Assembly: GCA_946494335.1 (NCBI GenBank) | Contig: CAMMBV010000002.1 | Coordinates: forward strand, 1 to 64,000 | Source of the DNA: an uncultured Ruminococcus sp. | Lineage (GTDB): Bacteria; Bacillota; Clostridia; Lachnospirales; Lachnospiraceae | Length of the DNA stretch: 64,000 nucleotides | Reading direction: 5' to 3' | The notes under the pieces: model-generated | Seen by the model: the letters and a program-made list of their open reading frames with translations, nothing else | Database searches by the model: none | What the model was told of the DNA's origin: nothing | Made by a program: the position numbers and the translations under genes | In this document: in pieces, positions 17,432 through 26,750 of the stretch | Numbering within the stretch: the first letter of the stretch is position 1 | Layout: each line of letters starts with the position of its first letter

Positions 17432-17457
17432 TAAAACGTTTCACTAAAATGTTTTGG
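17432..17457 (+). promoter_or_regulatory. LacI/CcpA-type operator-like sites
   Basis: TAAAACGTTTCA (17432-17443) is followed directly by CTAAAATGTTTTGG. Both have the AAA-(C/T)G-TTT core of LacI-family operators and cre sites. A perfect version, TAAAACGTTTTA, occurs at 26752-26763 ahead of the Gfo/Idh-ABC operon. The sites lie about 22 nt upstream of the -35 box. Confidence 0.5.
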
Positions 17458-17478
17458 AAACTCCTGCTCCCGGTTCTG

Positions 17479-17507
17479 TTGTTCCGTAAAACCGCCCATG
17501 CTATAGT
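17479..17507 (+). promoter_or_regulatory. Promoter of the reductase/GcvT fusion gene
   Basis: -35 TTGTTC (17479-17484), 17-nt spacer, -10 TATAGT (17502-17507); the start codon is at 17560, with AAGGAGG just before it. Confidence 0.65.
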
Positions 17508-17559
17508 GACACCATCAAGCAAATACTTTTTTCAAAACAAATAACAAGGAGGAATCACA

Positions 17560-19476
17560 ATGTACGGACAGGAGTTTGAATTTTTTGATCTTTTAGACAT
17601 TTTCAAAAACAGGCAGGAAGTTGAGGGTGGAACAGGCGAGTGTGTAGCTGTTTACGATTACACAGATTTTAACATGCGTTGGATCGAACCGCCCATCCCA
17701 ATCTACTATGTCTCCACACTGGATGAGAATGGCAATTCTAACGTGGCTCCCATTTCTCTGGGAACCTGCTGCTGGGGAGAGCACCCCTGGGGAAGACATT
17801 ACTACACTCTTGGTGTACAGCATACCCGCAACACCAACCGCAATCTGAAACTGAATAAGGAATGTGTTATCAGCTATGCGAATGCAAGACAATTAAGGGA
17901 GAGCACCATTGCCTGCTGTCCGCTTCCATACGGTATCAGTGAAATGGATGTGGCTAAATTTACCCCGCTTCCATCAAAAAAAGTGAAACCAGCCGGCATC
18001 AAAGAGTGTATCTCTAATATGGAAGCACGTGTTATCGATGAGGTGGAAGTTTCCAATACAACAATCTTCGTTGTCGAGATCATTGGTATGAGTGTTGACA
18101 AAGAAGCACTTGATCGTGACAGACATAGTAAATACCAGTTGGGTATCGGCGGAACAGACCTGGTATTTGAGATGTCTCTGACCGGAAACCCGCCGCGTAT
18201 GAACTACGGTCTGATTGATCAGAGCAAAATTCTGCCTTGCCCAAGTACAATCGGTGACGAAAAAGAATGGAAAGGATCCTTTGAATCCTGGATGGCTTCC
18301 GAGCTTCACAGAGGCCGTATTACAAAGAAAGAATACAAGAAGCTCCTGCTGCTCAACAAGAGTTGGATCCGCAATTCTGATCCTGTTGCAAACGGAGAAG
18401 TGAAGAAGGAATTGACGGAACTGCTTAAAGAAATGATCTGGCGTCCCATCAAAGATAATGACTATGTACGTAAAAACGATGTACAGGCCAGAAAAGAACA
18501 CAACTATGTGCGCAGCTCTGTTGGCTACTATGACTTCACACATGAACTTATGGAAGTTACCGGAAAAGATGCCGCTAAATTCCTTGACCGTATGCTGGTT
18601 GGGGGCGTCAGCAAAATCAAGCCAACCCAAGCTAAATACATGACTATGCTGAACAAGGACGGCGTCATCATCGACGATGTTATCGTATTCCGTCCGGAGG
18701 AAGACACGTACTGGGTATCTACGCTGAAAATTGACAAGATGTTTATCTGGTTTGACATGAACAAAAAGGATGAGGATGTAACCTACAAAGAAATCACCAG
18801 CGAAAAAACTATGTACTCCGTACAGGGTCCGAACTCCCGCAAGGTGCTGAATGCGATGCTCGAAAAGGATATTACGGATCAGAAATTCTATACAATCTGT
18901 GACAATGCAATCGATGGTCATCCAGTTAAAATTGCCCGCTGCGGTTATACCGGTGAACTTGGATACGAAATCTACTGTGATCCGGATGATGAACTGCTGG
19001 TAGAGATGAAACTTGAGGAATGCGGAAAAGAATACAATATTCAGCGCATCACTACGGATGTCATCACAACCAGCCTCCCCAAGGAAAAAGGCTATGTTCT
19101 GATGAGTGATCTGGAGAGACTGAATCCGCTTGAAGCAGGATTTGACTGGACAATCGATTGGAGCAAGGACTTCATCGGAAAAGATGTACTTGAGAAAATC
19201 AAGGCGGAAGGCGGACCTGGAAGAACCATGATGGGCTTCATGATTGATGATCCAAAGGCGGCTCTCCAGTTTGAAGCCAAGGTGTTGAAAGATGGGAAGA
19301 AGATCGGCCGCATTACCTGCTATACATATGGATACACAGTGGAGAAAGTCATTGGCTACTGCCTGATCGATGTTGATGCAGCAAAACCAGGTGACACTGT
19401 CAACATCCACGGCTATCAGGCGACTCTGACTGATCGTGTATTCTATGATCCTGAGAATACAAAAATCAGAGGATAG
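17560..19476 (+). CDS. Flavin reductase-like domain fused to GcvT-type methyltransferase
   Basis: 638 residues. Residues 1-220 are a flavin-reductase-like FMN-binding split barrel (VAPISLGTCCWGE near 66, CVISYANARQLRES near 102). Residues 220-300 are a linker that also exists in the stand-alone paralogue at 24695-25585. Residues 305-638 form a GcvT/aminomethyltransferase fold with VQGPNSRKVLN near 424, RCGYTGELGYEIY near 461 and a LEAGF near 525. GcvT-fold enzymes pass methyl or methylene groups to tetrahydrofolate; relatives include the THF-dependent aromatic O-demethylases LigM and DesA and the DMSP demethylase DmdA. Fusion with a flavoprotein suggests reductive or demethylation chemistry. 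The substrate is unknown. The gene stands alone on the plus strand with its own promoter. Confidence 0.8.
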   Translation: MYGQEFEFFDLLDIFKNRQEVEGGTGECVAVYDYTDFNMRWIEPPIPIYYVSTLDENGNSNVAPISLGTCCWGEHPWGRHYYTLGVQHTRNTNRNLKLNKECVISYANARQLRESTIACCPLPYGISEMDVAKFTPLPSKKVKPAGIKECISNMEARVIDEVEVSNTTIFVVEIIGMSVDKEALDRDRHSKYQLGIGGTDLVFEMSLTGNPPRMNYGLIDQSKILPCPSTIGDEKEWKGSFESWMASELHRGRITKKEYKKLLLLNKSWIRNSDPVANGEVKKELTELLKEMIWRPIKDNDYVRKNDVQARKEHNYVRSSVGYYDFTHELMEVTGKDAAKFLDRMLVGGVSKIKPTQAKYMTMLNKDGVIIDDVIVFRPEEDTYWVSTLKIDKMFIWFDMNKKDEDVTYKEITSEKTMYSVQGPNSRKVLNAMLEKDITDQKFYTICDNAIDGHPVKIARCGYTGELGYEIYCDPDDELLVEMKLEECGKEYNIQRITTDVITTSLPKEKGYVLMSDLERLNPLEAGFDWTIDWSKDFIGKDVLEKIKAEGGPGRTMMGFMIDDPKAALQFEAKVLKDGKKIGRITCYTYGYTVEKVIGYCLIDVDAAKPGDTVNIHGYQATLTDRVFYDPENTKIRG

Positions 19477-19530
19477 ATACTACCCTCGGTTATAAGGTAT
19501 CGTTGCACAATAGCATGCAGATAAAATAGT

Positions 19531-19570
19531 GCTGCTGCATCAATGATTAAAAAATCATAGATGCGGCAGC
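19531..19570 (+). terminator. Long hairpin behind the fusion gene
   Basis: GCTGCTGCATC and GATGCGGCAGC pair with an inner perfect stem ATGATT/AATCAT. It begins 54 nt after the stop codon. No T-run follows, so it may terminate weakly or only protect the 3' end. Confidence 0.5.
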
Positions 19571-19615
19571 ATCTCAGACTGTAGACAAAATCCAAGTCCC
19601 ATGTCTTAGATTTTT

Positions 19616-20235
19616 ATAGAAAAGAGTTATAAAGTTCCCTGTTTGGGGGATTTTATAACTCTTTTCTGGCATAATGGAGACCTCAAAGAAAGGCAGAATG
19701 TTTCTATGATGACACAGAATGCAGACAAGAAAAGATAACAGATTCAAATGTTCTGTATGGATGACATGGTCACCCAGGATCACCTGCTGCGGCTCATTGA
19801 TAAAGCCATTTTAAAAGTATGAGGCAGACCGTAAAGGACATCGAAGTAAATGTTGCTTACCGCTGGTTCCTTGGTCTTCTGTTTTTTAGGCACAGACCCT
19901 TTTGAGCAGATATTTTCCCATATCCTCCAGGAATGCTATAAATTTAAACTGATAGACCCAAGTGAAGTTTTTGTGGACGCTACCCATGTAAAAGCCAAGA
20001 CAAACAATAAAAAGGTACAGAGACTCATTGCCAGGAAGGAAGCCCTGTTTTTTGAAGAACTGCTGAAGAAGGAAATCAATGAAGAACGATTAAGAATGAA
20101 TGGATTCTTGGTTACAGCGTACATCCAGGGAATCTTCATGACAACAGAGCCTCTAGGGCCCTGTATGACAAGATAAAAGGAAGTGGAATAACAAGCGTCC
20201 CAAAAGCCCGCGCTGCATGGGGAATGCCCTCTTCT
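19616..20235 (+). mobile_element. Degenerate IS1182-family insertion element
   Basis: A hairpin with arms GAAAAGAGTTATAAA and its complement (19619-19667) precedes a broken transposase. From the ATG at 19706 the frame reads MMTQNADKKR, then after a shift QMFCMDDM and QDHLLRLID, then another piece VKDIEVNVAYRWFLGL, and finally DPFEQIFSHILQECYK with FVDATHVKAK (19880-20080). These pieces follow the order of IS1182-type transposases, with stops and deletions between them; most of the catalytic C-terminus is gone. It is an inactive relic lying between the fusion gene and the MTHFR operon end. Confidence 0.75.
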
Positions 20236-20298
20236 TAAAGATATCATCCGGATCCATGAATCATCACTAATCCTTTTCTGGTATCTTAGCACACTCTG

Positions 20299-20351
20299 TG
20301 AAAAAACAAAGTGTGTAAGTTTTGAATTCTGTCTTCATTCCTTACACACTT
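20299..20351 (-). terminator. Terminator of the ABC/MTHFR operon
   Basis: On the minus strand AAGTGTGTAAG (from 20351) and CTTACACACTT (to 20309) are perfect 11-bp arms around a 21-nt loop, followed by TGTTTTTT. It lies 85 nt downstream of the MTHFR stop. Confidence 0.7.
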
Positions 20352-20435
20352 TATTTTACACCCTCTATTTAGAATGTTTGTTTATAGCGGAGCTCTGAAT
20401 AATGTTTTCAGGACAGCCCCCTATTATATAATATG

Positions 20436-21175
20436 TCACCACTGTGTTAAACTGCGTATTCCTGCCATACGGATAATTTCTGTCACCGGCTCCCACCGGT
20501 TCAGCGTATATATGTGAAGTCCATCAATGCCAACATTCATGTAATCGTAAATCTGCTTCACTGTATATTCCATGCCGGCCTTCTGGAATCCTTCCGGATC
20601 ATTATAATATTTGCTGATAATACGAGCCAGCTCTTTTGGAATGGAGCAGCCGTTCATGGACAGTGCCATACGGATAGTTGCATCTTTATTCAGTACCGGC
20701 ATAATTCCCACGTCAACAGGCAGCGTCACGCCCGCTTTTCCCAATCTTTCTCTCCACCGTTCAAATTCATTTACGTCAAAGCAAAGCTGCGTCATTATGT
20801 AATCCGCTCCCGCATCCTGCTTCATTTTCAGGTGAGCAATATCTTCTTCCTCTGTAGGGCACTGAATATGCTTTTCCGGATCACCCGCCATGGCAACTGT
20901 AAAACGACTTCCGAAACATTCCCGGATATAGGCAATCAGATCGCCGGCATTTTTCCGGACTCCTGGATCGCCTGGCATACCTGCGTGTTACGTCCCACAT
21001 TGGTTCCGCCCGCTCCGTAGGTACAGCTGATAAAATCAGGCTGAAATTCATATAGATGCGACAGCGTTTCAAGCAGTGATTCCATCGGCTGCTCCGGCTT
21101 GGGCGGGAACACTTCAAAGGAAAAGCTCATCCTTTTTTTCATAATTTCAGCTACGCTTTTTCTTTTTTCCGTCAT
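20436..21175 (-). pseudogene. metF: Methylenetetrahydrofolate reductase with internal deletion and frameshift
   Basis: The N-terminal piece (21175-20936) has the MTHFR start FSFEVFPPK and TYGAGGT. The C-terminal piece (about 20960-20436, other frame) has DLIAYIRECFG, DAGADYIMTQLCFDV, VGIMPVLN and the ending LHIYTLNR. The block between them, normally about 45-50 residues holding the HLTC and ALRGD motifs, is missing, and the two halves are in different frames near 20945-20965. The enzyme (methyl-THF to methylene-THF, FAD-dependent) is therefore probably inactive unless this is a sequencing error. It is last in the operon, 15 nt after the binding protein gene. Confidence 0.8.
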
Positions 21176-21189
21176 CCTGTTACCCCGCC

Positions 21190-22173
21190 TTATTCCGTAT
21201 CCACGTTGTCTTTTGTAATCATTACCCAGTCAACATACGTATCTTCTATTTCTTCGCCCTGGGCTGCTTTTACTGCCAGATCCGCAGAAGTATTGGCAAT
21301 GATAACCGCATCCTGTTTCAGCGAACCGGCCATGGCCCCTGCTTTGATTTCTGCTCTGGCATCATCTGTCGCATCCAGACCAAGAACAACCGTGTCCTCG
21401 ATGTTTGCTGCCTTCAGTGCTTCTATGGCACCAAGTGCCATTTCATCATTGGAAGAAACCACTGCGTCAAATTCCGGGTATTTCTGGATCCAGTCTTCCA
21501 TGATACGCAGCCCTTCTGTTCTCAGATAGTCACCATCCTGGGCTGCCAGAAGTTCATAGTCGAAACCGGCCTCATCCAGTGTGTCAATAAATCCATTATA
21601 ACGGTCAGTAGAGTGGCTTAACCCGGCTGTTCCCTGAAGATAAAGGATCTTGGCACCCGGATCACAGTGCTCCATAATGTATTCCGCATGCATAGCGCCA
21701 GCTTCTATATTTTCCGGTCCTACATACACGTAGTCTCCGCTGTTGGCACGAATAGCCGTGCTGATTACCGGAATTCCGGCGGCATTTGCCGCTTCAATGG
21801 CCGGACCTGCCGCATCTGCATCCGCCGGTTGGATAATGATCGCATCCACCTGCTGTGCAATAAAGTTTTCCACTGACTGAATCTGAATATTGGCATCCGC
21901 TTTTCCATCAGCTGTTACCACTTCACAGTTTGGGTAGGTCTCCGCTACATACTCTTCAAACGCCGTGCATACGGATTTACACCACACATCGCTGTCTGCC
22001 AGTGTGATAAATCCGAACTTATACGCATCCCCACTGTCTGAGCCGCTTTCTTTCGAGGCTGCTCCCTCCCCGGAATCAGTGCCCTCCGTTTCGCTGCTTT
22101 GTCCGCCGCAGCCTGCCAGTCCTGTAAGTGCCAGTCCCAGTACCAGAAACCATGCCATTAATTTTTTCTTCAT
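21190..22173 (-). CDS. Ribose-type sugar ABC transporter, substrate-binding lipoprotein
   Basis: 327 residues. The signal peptide ends in a lipobox LTGLAGC near residues 16-22, followed by a Gly/Ser/Glu-rich linker. Residues 50-320 are a periplasmic-binding type 1 fold (RbsB/XylF class): FGFITLADSDVW, then ADANIQIQSVENFIAQQVDAI, a hinge IPVISTAI and VVSSNDEMALGAIEAL. It should capture a sugar or sugar-like ligand at the outer face of the membrane and hand it to the permease at 22206. The ligand cannot be read from the sequence. It is 32 nt downstream of the permease gene. Confidence 0.9.
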   Translation of the reverse strand: MKKKLMAWFLVLGLALTGLAGCGGQSSETEGTDSGEGAASKESGSDSGDAYKFGFITLADSDVWCKSVCTAFEEYVAETYPNCEVVTADGKADANIQIQSVENFIAQQVDAIIIQPADADAAGPAIEAANAAGIPVISTAIRANSGDYVYVGPENIEAGAMHAEYIMEHCDPGAKILYLQGTAGLSHSTDRYNGFIDTLDEAGFDYELLAAQDGDYLRTEGLRIMEDWIQKYPEFDAVVSSNDEMALGAIEALKAANIEDTVVLGLDATDDARAEIKAGAMAGSLKQDAVIIANTSADLAVKAAQGEEIEDTYVDWVMITKDNVDTE

Positions 22174-22205
22174 ACCCCAAATACCTCCTTTAAAAAATTA
22201 TAAAT

Positions 22206-23168
22206 TTATGCTTTAGAATTTGCCTTGCGTACCTTTACGTCAATGATAACGGCCACACAGACAATAATTCCCTGGACAATCTGCTGCCAATATGAATTAA
22301 TATTCTGTAAATTCATAAAGTTCTTGATAATACCAATGATGCAGGAACCAACAATCGTACCTGGAATGTTCCCCACACCGCCTGCCATGGAAGTTCCTCC
22401 CACAACAACGGCCGTAATCGCATCCATCTCGTAGGATTCACCGGCGATCGGCTGACCGGAATTCATACGGGCCATCAGGATCACACCTGCCAGTCCGGCC
22501 ATCAGTCCGGAAAAAGCGCTGGCGAAAAATTTAATATATCTGATATTAACACCGGACGCATTGGCCGCATCCTGATTTCCGCCTACCGCATAAATATAGC
22601 GTCCCGTTCTGGTCTGATTCAAAATAACCCAGGTGATAATAAGCGCTATGATCATGATCACGACCGGTGCGGGGATTGGCCCGATATATCCCTGTCCAAC
22701 CCAGCAAAAAGCATCTCCCAGCTGTGAAATGGGTACTCCATCCGTAAATACATATACCGCACCCCGTGCAATCATCATAGTAGCCAGTGTTGTGATAAAT
22801 GGCGGAATGTCAAACGCTACCAGAATACCGCCATTCACAATACCACAGACCAGACCGACAAGCAGGCCGATGATAACCGCCACAGGTGCATTTCCTGTAT
22901 TGACTACAACAGACGCTGCTACGCACCCGGATAATGCCAGTACAGAACCAACCGACAGATCAATCAAACCGGCTATCAGCATCAGCTGCTCACCGCAAGC
23001 CAGTATGGTAATGACTACGATCTGCCGGGCAATATTGGTAATATTCACGCCGGACAGAAAATTTTCATTGATAATCGACATCAGTAAAAACATGATGACA
23101 AACAGAAAAAATATCCCGTATTTACTGTAAAAACCGGCAAAATCAAACTCTCGTTTCTTATTCATCAC
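22206..23168 (-). CDS. Ribose-type sugar ABC transporter permease
   Basis: 320 residues, eight to ten membrane segments, RbsC/BPD-transp-2 family. Motifs include ACGEQLMLIAGLIDLSVGS near 57, AFDIPPFITTLATM near 117 and AITAVVVGGTSMAGGVG near 245, typical of the permease core. The start overlaps the stop of the ATPase gene (ATGA), so the two are coupled. It pairs with the ATPase at 23165 and the binding protein at 21190. Confidence 0.92.
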   Translation of the reverse strand: MMNKKREFDFAGFYSKYGIFFLFVIMFLLMSIINENFLSGVNITNIARQIVVITILACGEQLMLIAGLIDLSVGSVLALSGCVAASVVVNTGNAPVAVIIGLLVGLVCGIVNGGILVAFDIPPFITTLATMMIARGAVYVFTDGVPISQLGDAFCWVGQGYIGPIPAPVVIMIIALIITWVILNQTRTGRYIYAVGGNQDAANASGVNIRYIKFFASAFSGLMAGLAGVILMARMNSGQPIAGESYEMDAITAVVVGGTSMAGGVGNIPGTIVGSCIIGIIKNFMNLQNINSYWQQIVQGIIVCVAVIIDVKVRKANSKA

Positions 23169-24673
23169 TTCTTCCCTCCTACTGCAAAGGCCATAATATG
23201 CTCCTGTGAAAAATCTTTTCGTTCCACCTCACCTGTAATCTTACCTTCGCTCATGACAATGGTACGGTCACAGATCCCGATAATTTCCGGAAGGTCGGAG
23301 GATATCATCACAATCCCCACCCCCTGTGCCGCCAGATCGCACATAATTTTATAGATTTCATACTTGGCGCCCACATCGATTCCTCTCGTCGGCTCATCCA
23401 TGATTAACACTTTCGGATGATGAAGCAGCCACTTTGCAATAACAATTTTCTGCTGATTGCCTCCGCTTAAAGAACCTGCCGGCGTATCCAGCGAAGGAGT
23501 TTTGATGTTCAGGATTTCCTGCATTTCGACAGAGTCTTTTTTCTCACTCTTCTTATTCAGAAAAATTCCCCGCAAATAAGATGCCAGGTTGGGAAGCGCT
23601 ATATTTTCCCCCACAGACCGGCACAGTACCAGGCCTTCTCTTTTCCGGTCTTCTGAAATCATCATGATACCGGCTCGTATGGCATCCTGCACTTTTTTTA
23701 CTTCCAGCTTTTTCCCTTCATACAAAACCTCTCCGCTGTCATATGGATCCATTCCGAACACCGTGCGGAATACTTCCGTTCTTCCGGCCCCAACCAGACC
23801 AGCCATTCCCAGTATTTCTCCTTTATGAAGTTTCAGGCTGATGTCACTGAACACATCTTTTTTGCTCAGATTTTTTAATTCCAGAATCGTTTCCCCAATG
23901 GACGCTGTTTTCTGGGGATATATATCTTTCATTTCGCGTCCTACCATTTTTGTAATAATCTGTTCCTGCGTCAGATCCTTCACTTTGTGGGTAGAAATCA
24001 GTTCGCCGTCCCGTAAAATAGAAGCCGTGTCTCCGATTTCCATAATTTCTTCCATTTTATGTGTAATATAGATAATGCTGATTCCCGCATCCCGCAGGCG
24101 GTTCACCTGCTCAAAAAGCGTCCTTACCTCACCTTCTGTAATAGAAGAAGTGGGTTCATCCATAATAACAACTCTGGCATTCATTGACACCGCTTTGATG
24201 ATTTCAATAATCTGCATATCCGATACTGTCAGTTCCCGCATTTTCTGTCTGGCACGGTAACGGAATCCGAAATCATCAATTAGCTTCTGCGCATCTCCAA
24301 ACAATTTTTTCCAGTTTACAAATTTGTTTTTCCTTAAAGGCTCACGCCCAAGGAAAATATTTTCCGCTATTGTCAGATCCTTTACCGGACTTAATTCCTG
24401 ATGAATGGTTGCGATCCCTGCATCCCTCATCATTTTGGGCGAGGTGTGGCTGATCTTTTCTCCAAACATATAGATTTCACCCTCGTCCGCACTGTAAATC
24501 CCGTTGATAATTTTTATCAGCGTGGATTTTCCTGCTCCATTTTCCCCTACGAGCACATGGACTTTCCCCTGTTCCACGGAAAAGCTGACGTCGCTTAAGG
24601 CTTTGACCCCGGGAAACGATTTGGAAATATGGCGCAGTTCCAGTGCAGGTATACTGCTTTCTTTTCCTCCCAT
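23165..24673 (-). CDS. Ribose-type sugar ABC transporter ATPase (RbsA-like)
   Basis: 502 residues in two ABC halves. The first has Walker A GENGAGKST near 38 and Walker B VVIMDEPTSSI near 165. The second, degenerate half (about 255-500) has GLVGAGRTEV near 290, signature LSGGNQQKIV near 404 and Walker B LIMDEPTRGID near 425. This double layout is usual for CUT2 importers of pentoses, hexoses and autoinducer-like ligands. It starts 22 nt after the stop of the flavin reductase gene with AAGGAGG close upstream, so it belongs to the same transcript. Confidence 0.93.
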   Translation of the reverse strand: MGGKESSIPALELRHISKSFPGVKALSDVSFSVEQGKVHVLVGENGAGKSTLIKIINGIYSADEGEIYMFGEKISHTSPKMMRDAGIATIHQELSPVKDLTIAENIFLGREPLRKNKFVNWKKLFGDAQKLIDDFGFRYRARQKMRELTVSDMQIIEIIKAVSMNARVVIMDEPTSSITEGEVRTLFEQVNRLRDAGISIIYITHKMEEIMEIGDTASILRDGELISTHKVKDLTQEQIITKMVGREMKDIYPQKTASIGETILELKNLSKKDVFSDISLKLHKGEILGMAGLVGAGRTEVFRTVFGMDPYDSGEVLYEGKKLEVKKVQDAIRAGIMMISEDRKREGLVLCRSVGENIALPNLASYLRGIFLNKKSEKKDSVEMQEILNIKTPSLDTPAGSLSGGNQQKIVIAKWLLHHPKVLIMDEPTRGIDVGAKYEIYKIMCDLAAQGVGIVMISSDLPEIIGICDRTIVMSEGKITGEVERKDFSQEHIMAFAVGGKK

Positions 24674-24694
24674 ACCCTTTTCCTCCTTTCTCCG

Positions 24695-25585
24695 TCAGTC
24701 CACTTCTCTCCAGCAAACATCGCGCAGCATAGCCGTCAGTTCTTCCTGCACCTTTTTGTTGGTTACAGGATCCGGATTCATCATCCACTGTTTGTTCAGC
24801 TCCAGCAGATGTTCGCGCTCTTCTTTTGTAATGCGTCCCCGTTTTTCTTCGCTTTCCATCCATGTACTGAAGTTTCCTATCCAACGTTTTTCATCGCCCA
24901 GTTTATCGTCTGTGCGCCACCTTTTCTCCATTTTCAATCGACCATAATTCAGACGCGGCGTATCGCCTGTAATGGAACATTCGTATACCAGATCCGCTCC
25001 TGCCAGACCGGGTTCGTCTTCGATCTTCCTGTCTTTTTCCAAAAGGTCTTCCTGTACATGACAGCCCACAACTTTTCCTATGTACAGCGTGTTGTTGCTC
25101 AGCGGATATTTATCCAGAATCTTTACTTCCAGATTGGATACGCATTCCATGATACAGGGTGGTTTTACCTGTTTTGATTCAAAGGGTGTCATTTTCGCTA
25201 CGTCCAGTTCACTGATTCCATGAGGAATGGGCATGCCTGCGATCCAACTTTCCTTCATCAGTGAAAAAGGATAATAGCTGATGACACACTCTTTATTAAT
25301 ATCCAGATTTCTTCTGGTTTGTCGTCTGTTATGTACGTCAAAGCAGTAGTACCAACCGCAGTCGGAGGGCTCTCCCCACATGGCGGTCCCCATGCTGATC
25401 GGCGCCACATTCACGTTTCCGTGGGCATCCAGAGTATTGACAAAATAACACGCCACCGGCGGCTGAATCCATCTGTGACTGAATCCGTAATCCTCATATT
25501 TCGTAAGAATATCTCCCATGTCAAATTTGTCTTTTGCTTCGATGTCTGCATAGATTTCACTGATATCAAAGTATTTCTGTTTCAT
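24695..25585 (-). CDS. Flavin reductase-like protein, paralogue of the 17560 fusion N-half
   Basis: 296 residues from the ATG at 25585 (AAGGAGG 8 nt upstream; the GTG at 25606 lies in front of that site). Split-barrel FMN-binding domain with VAPISMGTAMWGE near 68, CVISYYPFSLMKES near 103 and GISELDVAKMTPFE near 128. It aligns over its whole length with the first 300 residues of the fusion at 17560, including the helical tail GRITKEEREHLLELN, but has no GcvT half. It lies between the dehydrogenase gene and the sugar transporter ATPase, so it probably acts on the imported compound or supplies reduced flavin to the methyltransferase fusion. Confidence 0.8.
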   Translation of the reverse strand: MKQKYFDISEIYADIEAKDKFDMGDILTKYEDYGFSHRWIQPPVACYFVNTLDAHGNVNVAPISMGTAMWGEPSDCGWYYCFDVHNRRQTRRNLDINKECVISYYPFSLMKESWIAGMPIPHGISELDVAKMTPFESKQVKPPCIMECVSNLEVKILDKYPLSNNTLYIGKVVGCHVQEDLLEKDRKIEDEPGLAGADLVYECSITGDTPRLNYGRLKMEKRWRTDDKLGDEKRWIGNFSTWMESEEKRGRITKEEREHLLELNKQWMMNPDPVTNKKVQEELTAMLRDVCWREVD

Positions 25586-25623
25586 TAGTATATCCTCCTT
25601 TTTCACTGCTTATTAAAAATGCT

Positions 25624-26628
25624 TTATTGTTCCTGGGGATATACCAGTCCCCACTGTTTTCTCACCTCATCCATGATCTTCATAATTCCCAGAGTTTCTG
25701 CCAGTGGAAGAATATTGCTTTCTTTTCTGCCCTCCTTCAGACAGCGCATGGCCTCTTCCGCTTCATATTGATAACCGGGACCATCTATGGTAATATTCAC
25801 CTCTTCAACAATGGTTGGATCATCTGTCAGTTTGGATTCCACTTCCAGCGTCACCGTGTCAGCGTCCATAAAAGCTTTCTTCAAACGAATCATTCCTTCA
25901 TCTCCAACGATCCATGCTTCCTGAGGAGTTTCAGCCAGCATAGTGCAGCTCAAAACGGCTATCTCATTTTCCGGATAGAGAAGCGCAATAACTGACTGCT
26001 CATCCACCTGTGTTTCCCCCATGGCTGCCAGCGCTTTGATTTCTGCCGGCTCATACCCAAGAACCATGGCGGCAAAAGAAACGGCGTATACACCCAGAGC
26101 CATCATGGCGCCTCCTCCCGCCTTTTTGTCAAACTGACGCCTGGTATGATCTTCAAAAAGAAACCCGTGATCGGCACGCAGGTATTTTATCTGCCCGATT
26201 CTGCCTTCTTTCAGCCATTGGCGTATCGTTTTTGCTACCGGCAGGAAACGACTCCCCATTGCTTCCATCAAAAATAGATTCGCCTCCCGGGCCGCGTCAA
26301 GCATCTCCTGTACCTCCTGCGCATTCAACGCGAGGGGTTTCTCACACAAAACAGGTTTGCCGGCTTTAAAGCAGTCCAAAACCATCTGCTTATGAGCCGG
26401 ATTCAGAATTGATACATATACAATGTCAATATCCGGATCCGCCAGAAATTCTTCATAGTTTCCATAAGCCTTTTTAATACCGTGGCGGGCTGCAAAATCC
26501 TTTGCCTTATTCAGGGAGGTTATGGAGATCACTGCTTCAAGAACCCCGTCCTTTGTATACGTCAGCCCTTTCGCAAATCTCTCTGCCGCCCATCCGGACC
26601 CTGCCAGCCCCCAACGAATTTTGTCCAT
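25624..26628 (-). CDS. Gfo/Idh/MocA-family NAD(P)-dependent dehydrogenase
   Basis: 334 residues. N-terminal Rossmann fold with GLAGSGWAAERFAKG near 6-20, then YVSILNPAHKQM near 70 and CEKPLALNAQEV near 92 (the EKP lysine that binds nicotinamide). The C-terminal half is the GFO_IDH_MocA_C alpha/beta domain, with MALGVYAV near 176. Such enzymes oxidise or reduce sugars, inositols and their derivatives. It is the first structural gene of the operon, downstream of a terminator-like hairpin and an operator-like palindrome. The substrate is presumably what the ABC system imports. Confidence 0.85.
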   Translation of the reverse strand: MDKIRWGLAGSGWAAERFAKGLTYTKDGVLEAVISITSLNKAKDFAARHGIKKAYGNYEEFLADPDIDIVYVSILNPAHKQMVLDCFKAGKPVLCEKPLALNAQEVQEMLDAAREANLFLMEAMGSRFLPVAKTIRQWLKEGRIGQIKYLRADHGFLFEDHTRRQFDKKAGGGAMMALGVYAVSFAAMVLGYEPAEIKALAAMGETQVDEQSVIALLYPENEIAVLSCTMLAETPQEAWIVGDEGMIRLKKAFMDADTVTLEVESKLTDDPTIVEEVNITIDGPGYQYEAEEAMRCLKEGRKESNILPLAETLGIMKIMDEVRKQWGLVYPQEQ

Positions 26629-26658
26629 TTCCTGATCTCACCTCGCTTTTTATATGAC

Positions 26659-26703
26659 AAAAGCCTGCTGTGATTGTTTCTGACACAATCATAGCAGGCT
26701 TTC
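26659..26703 (-). terminator. Terminator between the LacI gene and the dehydrogenase operon
   Basis: Near-perfect arms AAAGCCTGCTGTGATTGT and its complement surround an 8-nt loop; on the minus strand GCTTTTG follows. It would end the LacI transcript. Since the operon start codon is only 31 nt further, it could also act as an attenuator in the operon leader. Confidence 0.7.
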
Positions 26704-26750
26704 CAATCATTTTTAATTCATTTTGTCACAATAAACAGCGAATTGTTTTA

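Larger units (their letters stand above)
17209..17559. other. Divergent intergenic region
   Basis: This 350-nt gap holds the leaders of the coiled-coil gene (minus) and the reductase/GcvT gene (plus). The middle (17330-17440) is strongly AT-rich. The recognisable elements are the operator-like sequences at 17432-17457 and the promoter at 17479-17507, listed separately. I see no small gene in it. Confidence 0.6.

Noticed and set aside
17974-19410. Long open frame (478 codons) antisense to the fusion gene
   Set aside because: It mirrors the codons of a clear protein on the other strand, has no ribosome site and no recognisable motif.
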